A model generated the notes under the pieces. It searched no databases and was not told where the DNA came from. It saw nothing but the letters and a program-made list of their open reading frames with translations. Positions 23,650 through 32,083 of a stretch of 34,552 nt of DNA are shown in pieces; position 1 is the first letter of the stretch; each line of letters opens with the position of its first letter. The stretch covers positions 1-34,552 of the forward strand of contig QJYK01000091.1 of the NCBI GenBank assembly GCA_003248075.1, read 5' to 3'. Origin of the DNA: Gemmatimonadota bacterium (GTDB taxonomy: Bacteria > Gemmatimonadota > Gemmatimonadetes > Longimicrobiales > Gaopeijiaceae). The position numbers and the translations under genes are program-made.

Positions 23650-26600
23650 TCAGAACGGCAGGCCCACCCGCACGTAGACCTCCGGGTCACGCTGCTCGCG
23701 CAAAGGCAGGGCGATGCCGCCCCGTACAAGGATCCCGTCACGCCACCACGCCAGGAAGCCGGCCGAAACTTCGGCTCCCACCGAGGCGATCATCGGCCGC
23801 CTGGGGTTCTCGTAGCCCTGGAGGCCGAGCTCCGGTCCCCAGGCGTTCCCCGCGTCGGCGAAGATCGACCCGATGATCCGGTCGAGGTGCAAGGGCCATG
23901 GCCCGAGCCCCTGATTGACCAGGAGCAGGGGAAAGCGGTACTCCACCGAAGCGCTCCAGGCCCGGCGACCGAACCGTGTCACCCTGGGATAACCGCGGAC
24001 CGGGAAGAGGAGCGGCGTACCCCCGAAGAGGGTCAGTCCCGTGACGTCCTCCGGCACGCCGGAAGCTCCGCCCACCTCGAAGTGGCTCGCGCCTGCTCCT
24101 GCGCCCCTGGCGGCACCCCCGCTCACACGGAACGCCAGCACGTGGGCCGCGTGTCCCGGGCCTCCCAGGGACCGATAGGCACGTACGTTCCCCACGACCT
24201 CCTCCAGCGACCGATCCACCCCGGGTCGCGACAGGAGCGAGTCGGCCAGCCCGAGCTCGTTCTTGCGCCGGCCGCGCACGACGACCGTGAAACCGTCCGA
24301 AGCGCCCGTTTGGAACGCGTGGCCTCGCGCGGTGCTGAACACGATCGTGGTGCGCAGGTCGGAGAAGCGCGCGTCCGGACGCGTGAGACTGTACGAGGCC
24401 GAGGGCCTGAGGTCGTTGTCGAGCAGCTGCCGGTGCTCCCAGGTGACGCCGCCGCTGAACGTCAGCGAGGCGACGTCCCGCCACCGAGAGCGCCGAACGG
24501 TCGCGGACGCGATGACGTTCCGCTCGCGCACGCGAACGAAGAGCGTGTCGAAGGGCTCGGTGTCGGACGGTCGAGCCAGGCGCGGTCCGTCCTCGTCCCA
24601 GACCTGTGAGGCACCCAGAGCGAAGACCGGGTTCCCGAGGCCGTTGAATCCGTAGGCGAGACCCGCGTCGACGACGCCACCGGTCGTGTAGGCCCGCGCG
24701 AACGCATCGTACTCGTGGCGGCCAACCGCATCGACCCCGGACGTCTGCGCACCGATCGCGGCGCCCAGGACCTGCCTGCCCGGAATGACCAGGTCCCCGG
24801 AACGGATCTCGACCGTTCGGAGCGGCTCCTGGTAGGTCGGCTCCCAGTAGCGGGGGAGAAGCGTGGGCAGGGCCGAGTACGGCCGGACCTGCCCGTCGAC
24901 GGCATCCAGGGTGCGAGCCGGAGCGGGTGTGAAGCGCGCGATGGGATCCGGAGCGGCGGTCCAGGTGTCGGGCCGATAGGGGATTCGCTCGATCTCCCAA
25001 CCGTCAGCATGGTATCCGCTGAAGGTGACCCAACGCCCCTGTGAGTCCACCGAGGGGTAACCGGCACCGGTGACGACGTTCGTGACCTGGAGGATCGGAC
25101 CCACCGTCCGCGCGAGCGGGTCGACCTCCGCCGCGAGCACGTTCGGGATTCCCGTCCGGTCCGAGCCCCACAGCAGCCGTCGACCGTCCGGGCTCCACGC
25201 GGGCGCCAGGTCCATGGCGCGATCCCGCGTCACCTCCAGGACCACTGTTCCCGTCAGGTCCAGGACCACCACGTCCAGGTACGCCCCATGCGTCCAGCGC
25301 GAGACGGCGATCCACCGGCCGTCGGGGGAGACCGCCGGAAAGGTCCAGTGCACCGCCGGATCCGTTGGCACCAGCTCATCGAGGGCGCCGCTCCGCAGGT
25401 CGACCCGGACCAGGCCATTCGTTCCGTCGCCCGCCTGCACCGCTACGGCCCAGGCACCGTCCGGCGATGCCGAGGGGTGGTCGAGCCGCGCGCCCCGGGT
25501 CACGCGCCGGCCTCCCCCTCGTGGATCGGCCGTCCACAGATCGCGGTACGCCCGGTAGGGGCCCGACCGCTCCATCTGCGCGAAGACCCATCCGCCGCCC
25601 GGCAGCCAGTCGAAGTTGGACACGCCGTTGGTACGCAGGTCGGTGGTGGAGCCCGACCCCGCGGCATCCGTGCGGTGGATGCGGGAGTCCGAGCGGCCGT
25701 CCGCCCGGGTGTAGGCCAGTGCATCGCCTTCGCGGGAGACCTTGGCATACAGACCGTAACGGGCGCCGTGGGTCAGCCGCTCCGGCTCGCTCAGCGGCCG
25801 CTCGCGGGCGAGCTCCGCGGCGGTGGCTTGCGCCATCGCGCGGCGTGCGGCCGTCCATCGCGTCCACTCGCGGGAGAGCGGTGCGCCGAAGCCGTGCCGC
25901 CCCGCGGCGTCCAGACGATACGGGATCCATTGCCCTGCCACGGCGTCGGCGAAGGTGCCCATCCGCTCCTCGCCGTGCTCCTCCAGCAGCCACTCGAAGA
26001 AGAGCGACCCAAAGGTGTAGGCGCGGTCTCCGTCCGGCCACACCGGCGAGTCCCCGGCCACCTGATCGAAGTCGTCGAAGCGGTCCTCCCAGGCGGCGGT
26101 TCGGACCACCATGTCGTGGTAGGTGCCGTGGACACGCCCCGCATCGGTCAGGCTGGACTCGTACCAGGTCGCCAGCCCCTCCGTCGTCCAACGGGGCACG
26201 TCCATGCCGGGAAAGATCGGCCACGTGGTCGGCACACGGCCGAACACCGACCGACCGATGCGGCCCAGGAAGCCGGTTCGGTCCAGGTGGAAGACGTGGG
26301 CCAACTCGTGGGTGATCACCAGCTCCATCCACTCGTCGAAAAAGCCCAGCGCCGGGTCGTCCACGGGGGGATTGGCATACACCGTGATCCGGTTCGACGG
26401 CGTCAACCGGGCAAACCCGTTCGACACGTCCGTGTGGTCGGTCACCACGAGGTCGATCAGGCCTCGCGGCGGCGCGACGAACGCCTCGGACAACTGCACC
26501 CAAGCCCGTTCGGCGTACGCCCCCGCACGACGGGCGAGCGGCTCCAGACGCTCCGGGAAGGTCAGCCGGAAATGGTCCGTTCTGAGCGAGCGCCAGTGCT

Positions 26601-26778
26601 CGTCGGGCGCCTGTCCCCGGGCGGGCGGCGCCACCGCCGCAAGCATCAGGATCGCCCCGACGACGCTCCGGCGCCCCCGTGTCCTGCGACTCCGGCTGGA
26701 CGCGACCCATACGCGCTTGATTCCCGCCGGCCGGGTCGCCACCGTTCGTTGGACCGACCCTTCTCTCCCGTGCGTCAC
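23650..26778 (-). CDS. Secreted gluzincin protease / beta-propeller / outer-membrane beta-barrel fusion
   Basis: A protein of about 1042 aa with three parts. An Arg-rich start and hydrophobic SVVGAILMLAAVAPPARGQA (about 39-58) form a signal peptide. Residues 60-310 are a peptidase-MA-like domain with HELAH at 157-161 and WTTEGLATWYES, whose Glu200 is the third ligand. Residues about 325-650 hold TolB/PD40-type blades (DHPSASPDGAWAVAV, FPAVSPDGRWIAVSR, LAPAWSPDGRRLLWGSDR). From about 690 to the end is a BamA/Omp85-like barrel with alternating strands, GTPLLFPVRGYPR, and a terminal Phe (VYVRVGLPF). I chose GTG 26778, preceded by GGAGG at good spacing; GTG 26742 is an alternative. It probably sits in the outer membrane with the protease and propeller in the periplasm. 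Substrate unknown. Confidence 0.85.
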   Translation of the reverse strand: MTHGREGSVQRTVATRPAGIKRVWVASSRSRRTRGRRSVVGAILMLAAVAPPARGQAPDEHWRSLRTDHFRLTFPERLEPLARRAGAYAERAWVQLSEAFVAPPRGLIDLVVTDHTDVSNGFARLTPSNRITVYANPPVDDPALGFFDEWMELVITHELAHVFHLDRTGFLGRIGRSVFGRVPTTWPIFPGMDVPRWTTEGLATWYESSLTDAGRVHGTYHDMVVRTAAWEDRFDDFDQVAGDSPVWPDGDRAYTFGSLFFEWLLEEHGEERMGTFADAVAGQWIPYRLDAAGRHGFGAPLSREWTRWTAARRAMAQATAAELARERPLSEPERLTHGARYGLYAKVSREGDALAYTRADGRSDSRIHRTDAAGSGSTTDLRTNGVSNFDWLPGGGWVFAQMERSGPYRAYRDLWTADPRGGGRRVTRGARLDHPSASPDGAWAVAVQAGDGTNGLVRVDLRSGALDELVPTDPAVHWTFPAVSPDGRWIAVSRWTHGAYLDVVVLDLTGTVVLEVTRDRAMDLAPAWSPDGRRLLWGSDRTGIPNVLAAEVDPLARTVGPILQVTNVVTGAGYPSVDSQGRWVTFSGYHADGWEIERIPYRPDTWTAAPDPIARFTPAPARTLDAVDGQVRPYSALPTLLPRYWEPTYQEPLRTVEIRSGDLVIPGRQVLGAAIGAQTSGVDAVGRHEYDAFARAYTTGGVVDAGLAYGFNGLGNPVFALGASQVWDEDGPRLARPSDTEPFDTLFVRVRERNVIASATVRRSRWRDVASLTFSGGVTWEHRQLLDNDLRPSASYSLTRPDARFSDLRTTIVFSTARGHAFQTGASDGFTVVVRGRRKNELGLADSLLSRPGVDRSLEEVVGNVRAYRSLGGPGHAAHVLAFRVSGGAARGAGAGASHFEVGGASGVPEDVTGLTLFGGTPLLFPVRGYPRVTRFGRRAWSASVEYRFPLLLVNQGLGPWPLHLDRIIGSIFADAGNAWGPELGLQGYENPRRPMIASVGAEVSAGFLAWWRDGILVRGGIALPLREQRDPEVYVRVGLPF

Positions 26779-26780
26779 CG

Positions 26781-27452
26781 ATGTCCTCCGAGACGAGTTT
26801 CTGGTACAGGCTGGGATACACGATCGAGCAGGCACGTCGTGTGCCCTCGCGACCCAAGAAGGCCCTCGAGGGACTGGCCGATCGGGCGAAGGCGCGACGA
26901 GCCCGAGCGGAGAGCGATCGGCCCGCGCGCCGCACCCCGGTCGACGGCCTGGTCTCCACCGGCGCGGTCGCGCTGGCCGCCAAGGCGCTGGACGCGTGGC
27001 GCCCCCGGTCCAAGACCGGCCTCGCCGCGCTCGTGCGGGCCGGTGCCGCCGGTGCGGCCGCTGCGCTGGCCGTGGAGCTCCTCCGTCCGCTCCTGGCGGG
27101 CCGCCCCGAGGCGCCCGCCTCCGGAGGCGAGGCGGCGGAGAGGATTCTCGAAGGAGCCGGCCAAGGCCTCATCTACGGGGCGGTCGTCGAGCCCCGCATC
27201 CCTGGTCCGGCCCTTCTCAAGGGGACGCTCTACGGCTCGGCGGAGTACGCCGTCGTGCCGGCGGGCGGCCTCGTGAAGCTCCTGGGCCCGCTCGGTCCCT
27301 TGCACGACGTGCCCCTGGTGTCGGGGCTGCTGGGCGGCGTGGGCGGACACGAGCGGTCCTATCTCGAGCACGTGGCGTTCGGCATCTCGCTCGCGCTCCT
27401 CTACGGATCCAGCCCCTCGAGCAACGGGATGCGGGAGGTGCCCGAGTCGTAG
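26781..27452 (+). CDS. Unknown small membrane protein, Gly/Ala-rich
   Basis: I do not recognise this 223-residue protein. Residues 1-60 are charged and basic (YTIEQARRVPSRPKKALEGLADRAKARRARAES); then come amphipathic and hydrophobic segments: about 85-112 (LAALVRAGAAGAAAALAVELLRPLL), 128-145 (AGQGLIYGAVV), 150-185 (LYGSAEYAVVPAGGLVKLLGPL) and 200-212 (VAFGISLALLYG). The repeated small-residue pattern suggests three or four membrane helices, distantly like small inner-membrane DUF families. The ATG starts two bases from the GTG of the divergent protease-barrel gene, leaving no intergenic space, and the last 52 bases overlap the convergent GT-C-like gene. Protein-like composition supports it being real, with moderate certainty. 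Confidence 0.65.
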   Translation: MSSETSFWYRLGYTIEQARRVPSRPKKALEGLADRAKARRARAESDRPARRTPVDGLVSTGAVALAAKALDAWRPRSKTGLAALVRAGAAGAAAALAVELLRPLLAGRPEAPASGGEAAERILEGAGQGLIYGAVVEPRIPGPALLKGTLYGSAEYAVVPAGGLVKLLGPLGPLHDVPLVSGLLGGVGGHERSYLEHVAFGISLALLYGSSPSSNGMREVPES

Positions 27453-29125
27453 GGGTTCGTGCCGTCCCCCACGACGTACTCTCCGCCGCACGAGGGGATG
27501 CGCACGCCGTCGGGCTGTCCACCCGGCTGGGGCCGACGCGATTCGATCGGTAGCACACCCAGCAGCTGCGTGCGTCGGGAGTCCCCGAAGGCACCCAGGG
27601 CACAGAAGGCGCCGGGCAGGCGCTGCACCGCACCACCGACGTAGCGGGCCGCGAGGCCGTCCCACTCGTCCAGAAGCTCGTAGCGGGCTCCGAGGGAATC
27701 CGCCAGGGACGCATGCGATCCGGGGTCGTCGCTGAACGGGAACACGCGGCTCGGAACGCCGCTGAGGACGAAGAAGAGTCGGGGCTTCCGAGTCAGCACC
27801 GCTGATCCCTCCGGGAGATTCGCGCCCGACCACCCGGCAGCCGCCACGAACGCGCCCACGCGAGGGCCCCAACACGCGAAGGCACCGGACGCTCGCGCCA
27901 GCGTCTTACACGCCGTGGCCTCTCGAGCGGCCCCCGCGTATGTCCTGGCCTGGGGCAAGAGGACGGCGAACAGGAGCGTCGCCCCGAGCGCGCCGGGGGC
28001 GCGCCGATCCAGCTTCCGGGCCCCGGCCGACAGCGCCGACGCCGCGTACAGGAAGAGCACCGGATAGAGGGGCAGCGCGAAGCGATCCCCCGACCAGATC
28101 ACGGGCCATACCAGCAGCAGACCGCCATACAGCGGCAGGAACAACTCGACGGGACCGGGCTTGCGCCGGAGCGCGGCCGCCCAGCCCGCCAGCCCCAGTC
28201 CCACTACCAGGAAGCCGAGCGCGGCCACCGCCGGGCCCCGCCCGCCCACGATTCCCCCTGGGAGGTGGGTACCGACGTATCCTATGAAGTTGGAAGAGAC
28301 ACGCCCCAGAAGTCCGATGGGACCGACGCGCCCCAGGCCCGGGTCGTACGGATCGACGAGCCAGAACTCCGACACATACCCGCCCTGGCCGGCTCCGCGG
28401 GCTCGCAGGAGCCACAGCAGGACCAGCGGTCCGAGGCCCGCCGCAGACGCCGCCAGCCACCGCCACCGGCGGCCGATGGCCAGCCAGGCCCCGATCGCGA
28501 CCAGGAGGGGCAACCCAGCCGAGCGCGTGAAGTACGCCAGGCCGGCCGATGCCACGCCGAGCGCGAGCCACTGACGGCCCACGGCGGAAGCGTCCGCCCG
28601 GTCGAGAGACCATAGGGACAGCAGTGTAAGCGCGACGAAGGTCGGGTCCGACAGGATCCAATGACTGTAGTAGACCGATGCCGAACCCAGCGTCACCAGG
28701 AGCGCGACTCCGAACGCCCAGGTCCGCCCGACCCGCCGCTCCGCCCACAGGTAGGCCAGCACGCTGGCGGCCACGGTGGAGATCGCGGCCACTGCCTTCA
28801 GCCCGCTCCAGGTGCGCACGCCCAACGCCATGAGTACGGCCAGAAGCGCAGGAAAGACCGGTGGGTACTTCGTGTGGGGCGCGCCGGCCGGATCGAAGAT
28901 CTCCGTATAGCTGCCGTCATGGAGCAGCGAGTATCCGAGGGCCACGTATCCGGCGTTGTCGCCTCCGGTGTGCGGCGCGGGATTGAACGCTCCCAGCACC
29001 ACTGCGGAGGCCAGCGTCGCCAGGAGCACCGGAATCACCCAGCGCGGGACAGGCCGGGGGTCCGCGCGGGCTTCCGATCCGGTGGAAGGGCCACGCGCTG
29101 CCCTGGGGCCGTGCCGGCGGCTCAC
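27401..29125 (-). CDS. GT-C-like polytopic membrane protein, paralogue 2
   Basis: A 574-residue membrane protein with about ten hydrophobic segments between residues 28 and 400 and a soluble C-terminal part. Its first periplasmic loop reads TGGDNAGYVALGYSLLHDGSYTE and then KYPPVFPALLAVL, the same spacing as in the protein at 15719-17305, so the two are paralogues of the PMT/ArnT-like GT-C kind. Six Cys in the C-terminal half (such as ATACKTLARASGAFACWG and the terminal PSCGGEYV) could form disulfides in the periplasm. It begins with GTG 29125, overlapping the murQ stop (GTGA), suggesting coupling to muropeptide recycling; the reaction is unknown. Its stop lies inside the opposite gene at 26781-27452. 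Confidence 0.82.
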   Translation of the reverse strand: MSRRHGPRAARGPSTGSEARADPRPVPRWVIPVLLATLASAVVLGAFNPAPHTGGDNAGYVALGYSLLHDGSYTEIFDPAGAPHTKYPPVFPALLAVLMALGVRTWSGLKAVAAISTVAASVLAYLWAERRVGRTWAFGVALLVTLGSASVYYSHWILSDPTFVALTLLSLWSLDRADASAVGRQWLALGVASAGLAYFTRSAGLPLLVAIGAWLAIGRRWRWLAASAAGLGPLVLLWLLRARGAGQGGYVSEFWLVDPYDPGLGRVGPIGLLGRVSSNFIGYVGTHLPGGIVGGRGPAVAALGFLVVGLGLAGWAAALRRKPGPVELFLPLYGGLLLVWPVIWSGDRFALPLYPVLFLYAASALSAGARKLDRRAPGALGATLLFAVLLPQARTYAGAAREATACKTLARASGAFACWGPRVGAFVAAAGWSGANLPEGSAVLTRKPRLFFVLSGVPSRVFPFSDDPGSHASLADSLGARYELLDEWDGLAARYVGGAVQRLPGAFCALGAFGDSRRTQLLGVLPIESRRPQPGGQPDGVRIPSCGGEYVVGDGTNPYDSGTSRIPLLEGLDP

Positions 29126-30021
29126 GTCGAAGACCCCATCGCGTCCACGATGCGGCCACCCGCGCGATCGATCCGGGCTCGGGCCTCGCTCGCGTCGACT
29201 CCCGTGCGCGCCATGACCAGCGCCGTCTTGACGCTACCCCCTGCGCGGTCGAGGAGCGCCTCCGCCTCCGGCCTGGAAACCTCCAGGATCTCCATCAGGA
29301 TCCGCTGTCCCCGGTCCCGGAGCTTCTGGCAGGTGACCTGGAGGTCCACCATGAGGTTGCCGTACACCTTCCCGAGACGGACCATCGCCCCCGTCGTGAT
29401 CGTGTTCAGGACGAGCTTGGTGGCAGTGCCCGCCTTCATCCGCGTCGATCCCGTGACAACCTCGGGTCCGACCAGGGGCGCGATGACGACGTCGTGGGTG
29501 GCCCTCAGCTCCTCGGAAGGAGGCGTGCACAGGAGGAACCCTGTGCGGGCCCCCAGCTCGCGGGCACGCCGGAGCGCGCCGTGCACGAACGGAGTCGTGC
29601 CCGAGGTGGCGATCCCCAGGACGAAGTCCGTCGGCCCCACCGCACGCTCGTCGACCGCGGCCGCCCCCAGCTCGGGGTGGTCCTCCGCCCCCTCCTGCGC
29701 ACGGATCAGGGCCGCGTAGCCCCCGGCGATGATGCCCTGGACCATCGTCGGATCGGTCCCGTAGGTGGGAGGCATCTCGGCCGCGTCCAGCACGCCGAGC
29801 CGGCCCGACGTCCCGGCACCTACGTAGATGAGCCGCCCCCCGGCCCGGAACGCGGCCTCGGCGAGCTCCAGCGCGCGAGCCACCGCCGCGCTCTCCGCGC
29901 CGACCGCTTCGGCGACGCGTCGATCTTCCGCATTGATGAGCGCCACGATCTCCGCGGGCTCGAGCTCGTCGATGCGGGCCGAGGCAGGGTTGCGTTGCTC
30001 GGTGAGACGGGGGTCGCGCAT
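29122..30021 (-). CDS. murQ: N-acetylmuramic acid 6-phosphate etherase
   Basis: Cleaves the lactyl ether of MurNAc-6-phosphate to give GlcNAc-6-phosphate and D-lactate in peptidoglycan recycling (299 aa, SIS fold, cytosolic). Motifs: LTEQRNPAS near the N terminus, GGRLIYVGAGTSGRLGVLDA (61-80), the acidic AAEMPPTYG with Glu82, IATSGTTPFV, and the signature TGSTRMKAGTATKLVLN. The ATG at 30021 gives a length matching E. coli MurQ (298); there is no strong ribosome-binding site. MurP, AnmK and NagZ are not in the window, so the source of substrate is not shown. The gene overlaps the GT-C-like gene by four bases and is divergent from the ABC exporter across 213 bases in which I see no clear signal. 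Confidence 0.95.
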   Translation of the reverse strand: MRDPRLTEQRNPASARIDELEPAEIVALINAEDRRVAEAVGAESAAVARALELAEAAFRAGGRLIYVGAGTSGRLGVLDAAEMPPTYGTDPTMVQGIIAGGYAALIRAQEGAEDHPELGAAAVDERAVGPTDFVLGIATSGTTPFVHGALRRARELGARTGFLLCTPPSEELRATHDVVIAPLVGPEVVTGSTRMKAGTATKLVLNTITTGAMVRLGKVYGNLMVDLQVTCQKLRDRGQRILMEILEVSRPEAEALLDRAGGSVKTALVMARTGVDASEARARIDRAGGRIVDAMGSST

Positions 30022-30234
30022 GCAGATCGGTTCGGCGCGCACATCGGCCGGTGGCGTGTCCGGGGGCCCGGCGGAGTCGGGCGTCCAATGGTACCCGGGG
30101 GGCCCGCGGGCGGCAACGACGCGCCTTCGCCCTCGCGATACGCCTCCGGGGCCGGATCCTTGGCGCGCTGGCGTGCCAGGCGCCCGCTTCCGCGCGAGCG
30201 AGGAACCGGCCCGGACGCGAGGGTAGAACGCCGG

Positions 30235-32022
30235 ATGGGAGCACTCCGATCCGTTCTGCCGTATTTCCGCCCGTACCGGGTCGGGTTCGTCTGGGGGCTC
30301 GTATTCGTCGTCCTCGCCAACGCCTTCCAGGTGGCCGGCCCTTTCCTGATGAAGGAGGCCATCGACGGTCTGGACGACCCCGGCGTCACGGCTGGCAGGA
30401 TCGCTCTGCTGGCCGGGCTGATCGTTGCCGCGGCGGTCTTGGGCGGGGCGGCGCGCTATGGGATGCGAGAGCTGCTCAACAGCATCAGCAGGAAGATGGA
30501 GACGGACCTCCGGAACGACTTCTTCCGCCACCTGCTGAGACTGGACGCGTCGTTCTACGGCACGGTGCGCACCGGCGACCTGATGAGTCGGGCCACCAAC
30601 GACACGCAGGCCGTGCGGATGGCTGTGGGGCCGGCCGTGATGTACACGGTCAATACGGCGGTGAGCTTCGCGTTCGCGTTCGCGCTCATGCTGGTGATCA
30701 GCCCCAGGCTCACCGCGTACGCGATGATCCCCTTGCTGATCCTGCCACCGGTCGTGATCGGATTCGGACGGGTCATCCACCGCCGCTTCGAGCAGATCCA
30801 GGAGCAGTTCTCCACACTCTCGACGATGGTGCAGGAGAACCTCACCGGCGTCCGCATTGTGCGCGCGTACACGCAGGAAGCGGAGCAGGCTCGAGAGTTC
30901 GATGCGTTGAACGGCGAGTATCGCCATCGGAACATGGCGCTCGCCCTTTCGGCGGGCGCGTTCCATCCCGTGCTCGGCCTCCTCGCCGGATCTGCCATGG
31001 TGCTGGTGCTCTGGCTGGGTGGCCTCGAGGTCGTCGCTGGCCGGATCACGATCGGAGCGTTCGTGGCGTTCGGCTTCTACCTGACCCTGCTGATCTGGCC
31101 GATGATCGCCTTGGGGTGGGTGGTCAATCTCTTCCAGCGCGGTGCCGCCTCGATGGCGCGCCTCAACCGGATCTTCGAGGTCCGCCCGGCGGTGGAGCCG
31201 CCCGAGGCGCCCGCAACTCTCACAGGCGCCGCGGGCCGGATCGAGTTCCGTGGCGTCTCCTTCGCGTATCCCGGGACGGAGCGACGGGTGCTCGACGGGC
31301 TGGACTTCGTTGCCGAGGCCGGAGCGACCGTGGCCCTCGTGGGACCGACAGGCTCGGGCAAGAGCACCATCATCGCCCTTCTGACCCGCCTCTACGACCC
31401 GACCTCCGGCGAGGTTCTGCTCGACGGAACACCCCTCACGCGCTTCGATCCGGCGGAGCTGCGGCGGCGCATCGGCCTCGTCCCACAGGATGCCTTCCTG
31501 TTCTCCGAGACGATCGAGGCGAACATCGCGCTCGGCCTGGAGCTGACAGGGCGCCCGGACGGCCCCGCGCCCGACGTCGTGGTGCGGGCGGCCCGGATCG
31601 CACGACTCGACGAGCAGATCACCGAGTTCCCCCACGCGTACGGGACGATGCTGGGCGAGCGCGGCATCAACCTCTCAGGAGGACAAAAGCAGCGAGCGAC
31701 GTTGGCACGCGCCATCGCCCGCGACCCGCTCATCCTCCTCCTGGACGATGCGCTCTCGGCTGTGGACACGCACACCGAGGCCGAGATCCTCGAGGATCTG
31801 CGTGACGTGATGCACGGGCGCACGTCGTTCATCGTGAGTCACCGTGTCTCCGCCGTGATGCATGCGGATCAGATCCTCGTGCTCGAGGACGGGCGCATCG
31901 TGGAGCGCGGCAGGCACGCCGAGCTGGCCGCGGCGGACGGAACCTACGCCCGACTCCTCCGGCGCCAGATGCTGGAGGAGGTGCTGTCCGGCGACCCCGC
32001 AGAGGCGTCGGCGGCGGACTGA
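30235..32022 (+). CDS. ABC exporter half-transporter, MdlA-like
   Basis: A 595-residue fused membrane/ATPase half-transporter. Six membrane helices span about 15-310. The nucleotide-binding domain (about 335-580) has Walker A GPTGSGKST (370-378), Q loop VPQDAFLF, signature LSGGQKQR (480-487), Walker B LILLLDDALSAVD (499-511) and switch His in VSHRVS. After Walker B the usual catalytic Glu is Asp (DDALS rather than DEATS), as in MdlA, BmrC and other degenerate-site halves of heterodimers. Such proteins pair with a second half carrying the catalytic Glu, yet none is adjacent. The ATG at 30235 gives a normal N terminus (YFRPYRVGF). The substrate is unknown; lipid or drug export is likely from the family. 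Confidence 0.93.
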   Translation: MGALRSVLPYFRPYRVGFVWGLVFVVLANAFQVAGPFLMKEAIDGLDDPGVTAGRIALLAGLIVAAAVLGGAARYGMRELLNSISRKMETDLRNDFFRHLLRLDASFYGTVRTGDLMSRATNDTQAVRMAVGPAVMYTVNTAVSFAFAFALMLVISPRLTAYAMIPLLILPPVVIGFGRVIHRRFEQIQEQFSTLSTMVQENLTGVRIVRAYTQEAEQAREFDALNGEYRHRNMALALSAGAFHPVLGLLAGSAMVLVLWLGGLEVVAGRITIGAFVAFGFYLTLLIWPMIALGWVVNLFQRGAASMARLNRIFEVRPAVEPPEAPATLTGAAGRIEFRGVSFAYPGTERRVLDGLDFVAEAGATVALVGPTGSGKSTIIALLTRLYDPTSGEVLLDGTPLTRFDPAELRRRIGLVPQDAFLFSETIEANIALGLELTGRPDGPAPDVVVRAARIARLDEQITEFPHAYGTMLGERGINLSGGQKQRATLARAIARDPLILLLDDALSAVDTHTEAEILEDLRDVMHGRTSFIVSHRVSAVMHADQILVLEDGRIVERGRHAELAAADGTYARLLRRQMLEEVLSGDPAEASAAD

Positions 32023-32053
32023 GGGAAACCCCGGGCGCGGCCCCGGTGCACAG

Positions 32054-32083
32054 CTAGGGAAGCTCTGAGCAGAGCTTCCCTAG
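32054..32083. repeat. Copy 2 of the CTAG-bounded repeat: perfect palindrome
   Basis: CTAGGGAAGCTCT (32054-32066) is the exact reverse complement of AGAGCTTCCCTAG (32071-32083) with a 4-base loop, so two GGAAGCTCT ends face each other between CTAG borders. The right arm contains the ccdA stop codon, and the ABC gene ends 31 bases to the left. Neither side has a T run. It may also act as a shared terminator for the two convergent genes. Confidence 0.7.

Noticed and set aside
30022-30234. Possible small gene or promoter in the murQ/ABC gap
   Set aside because: No start with a ribosome-binding site, no family resemblance, and no convincing -35/-10 pair on either strand.
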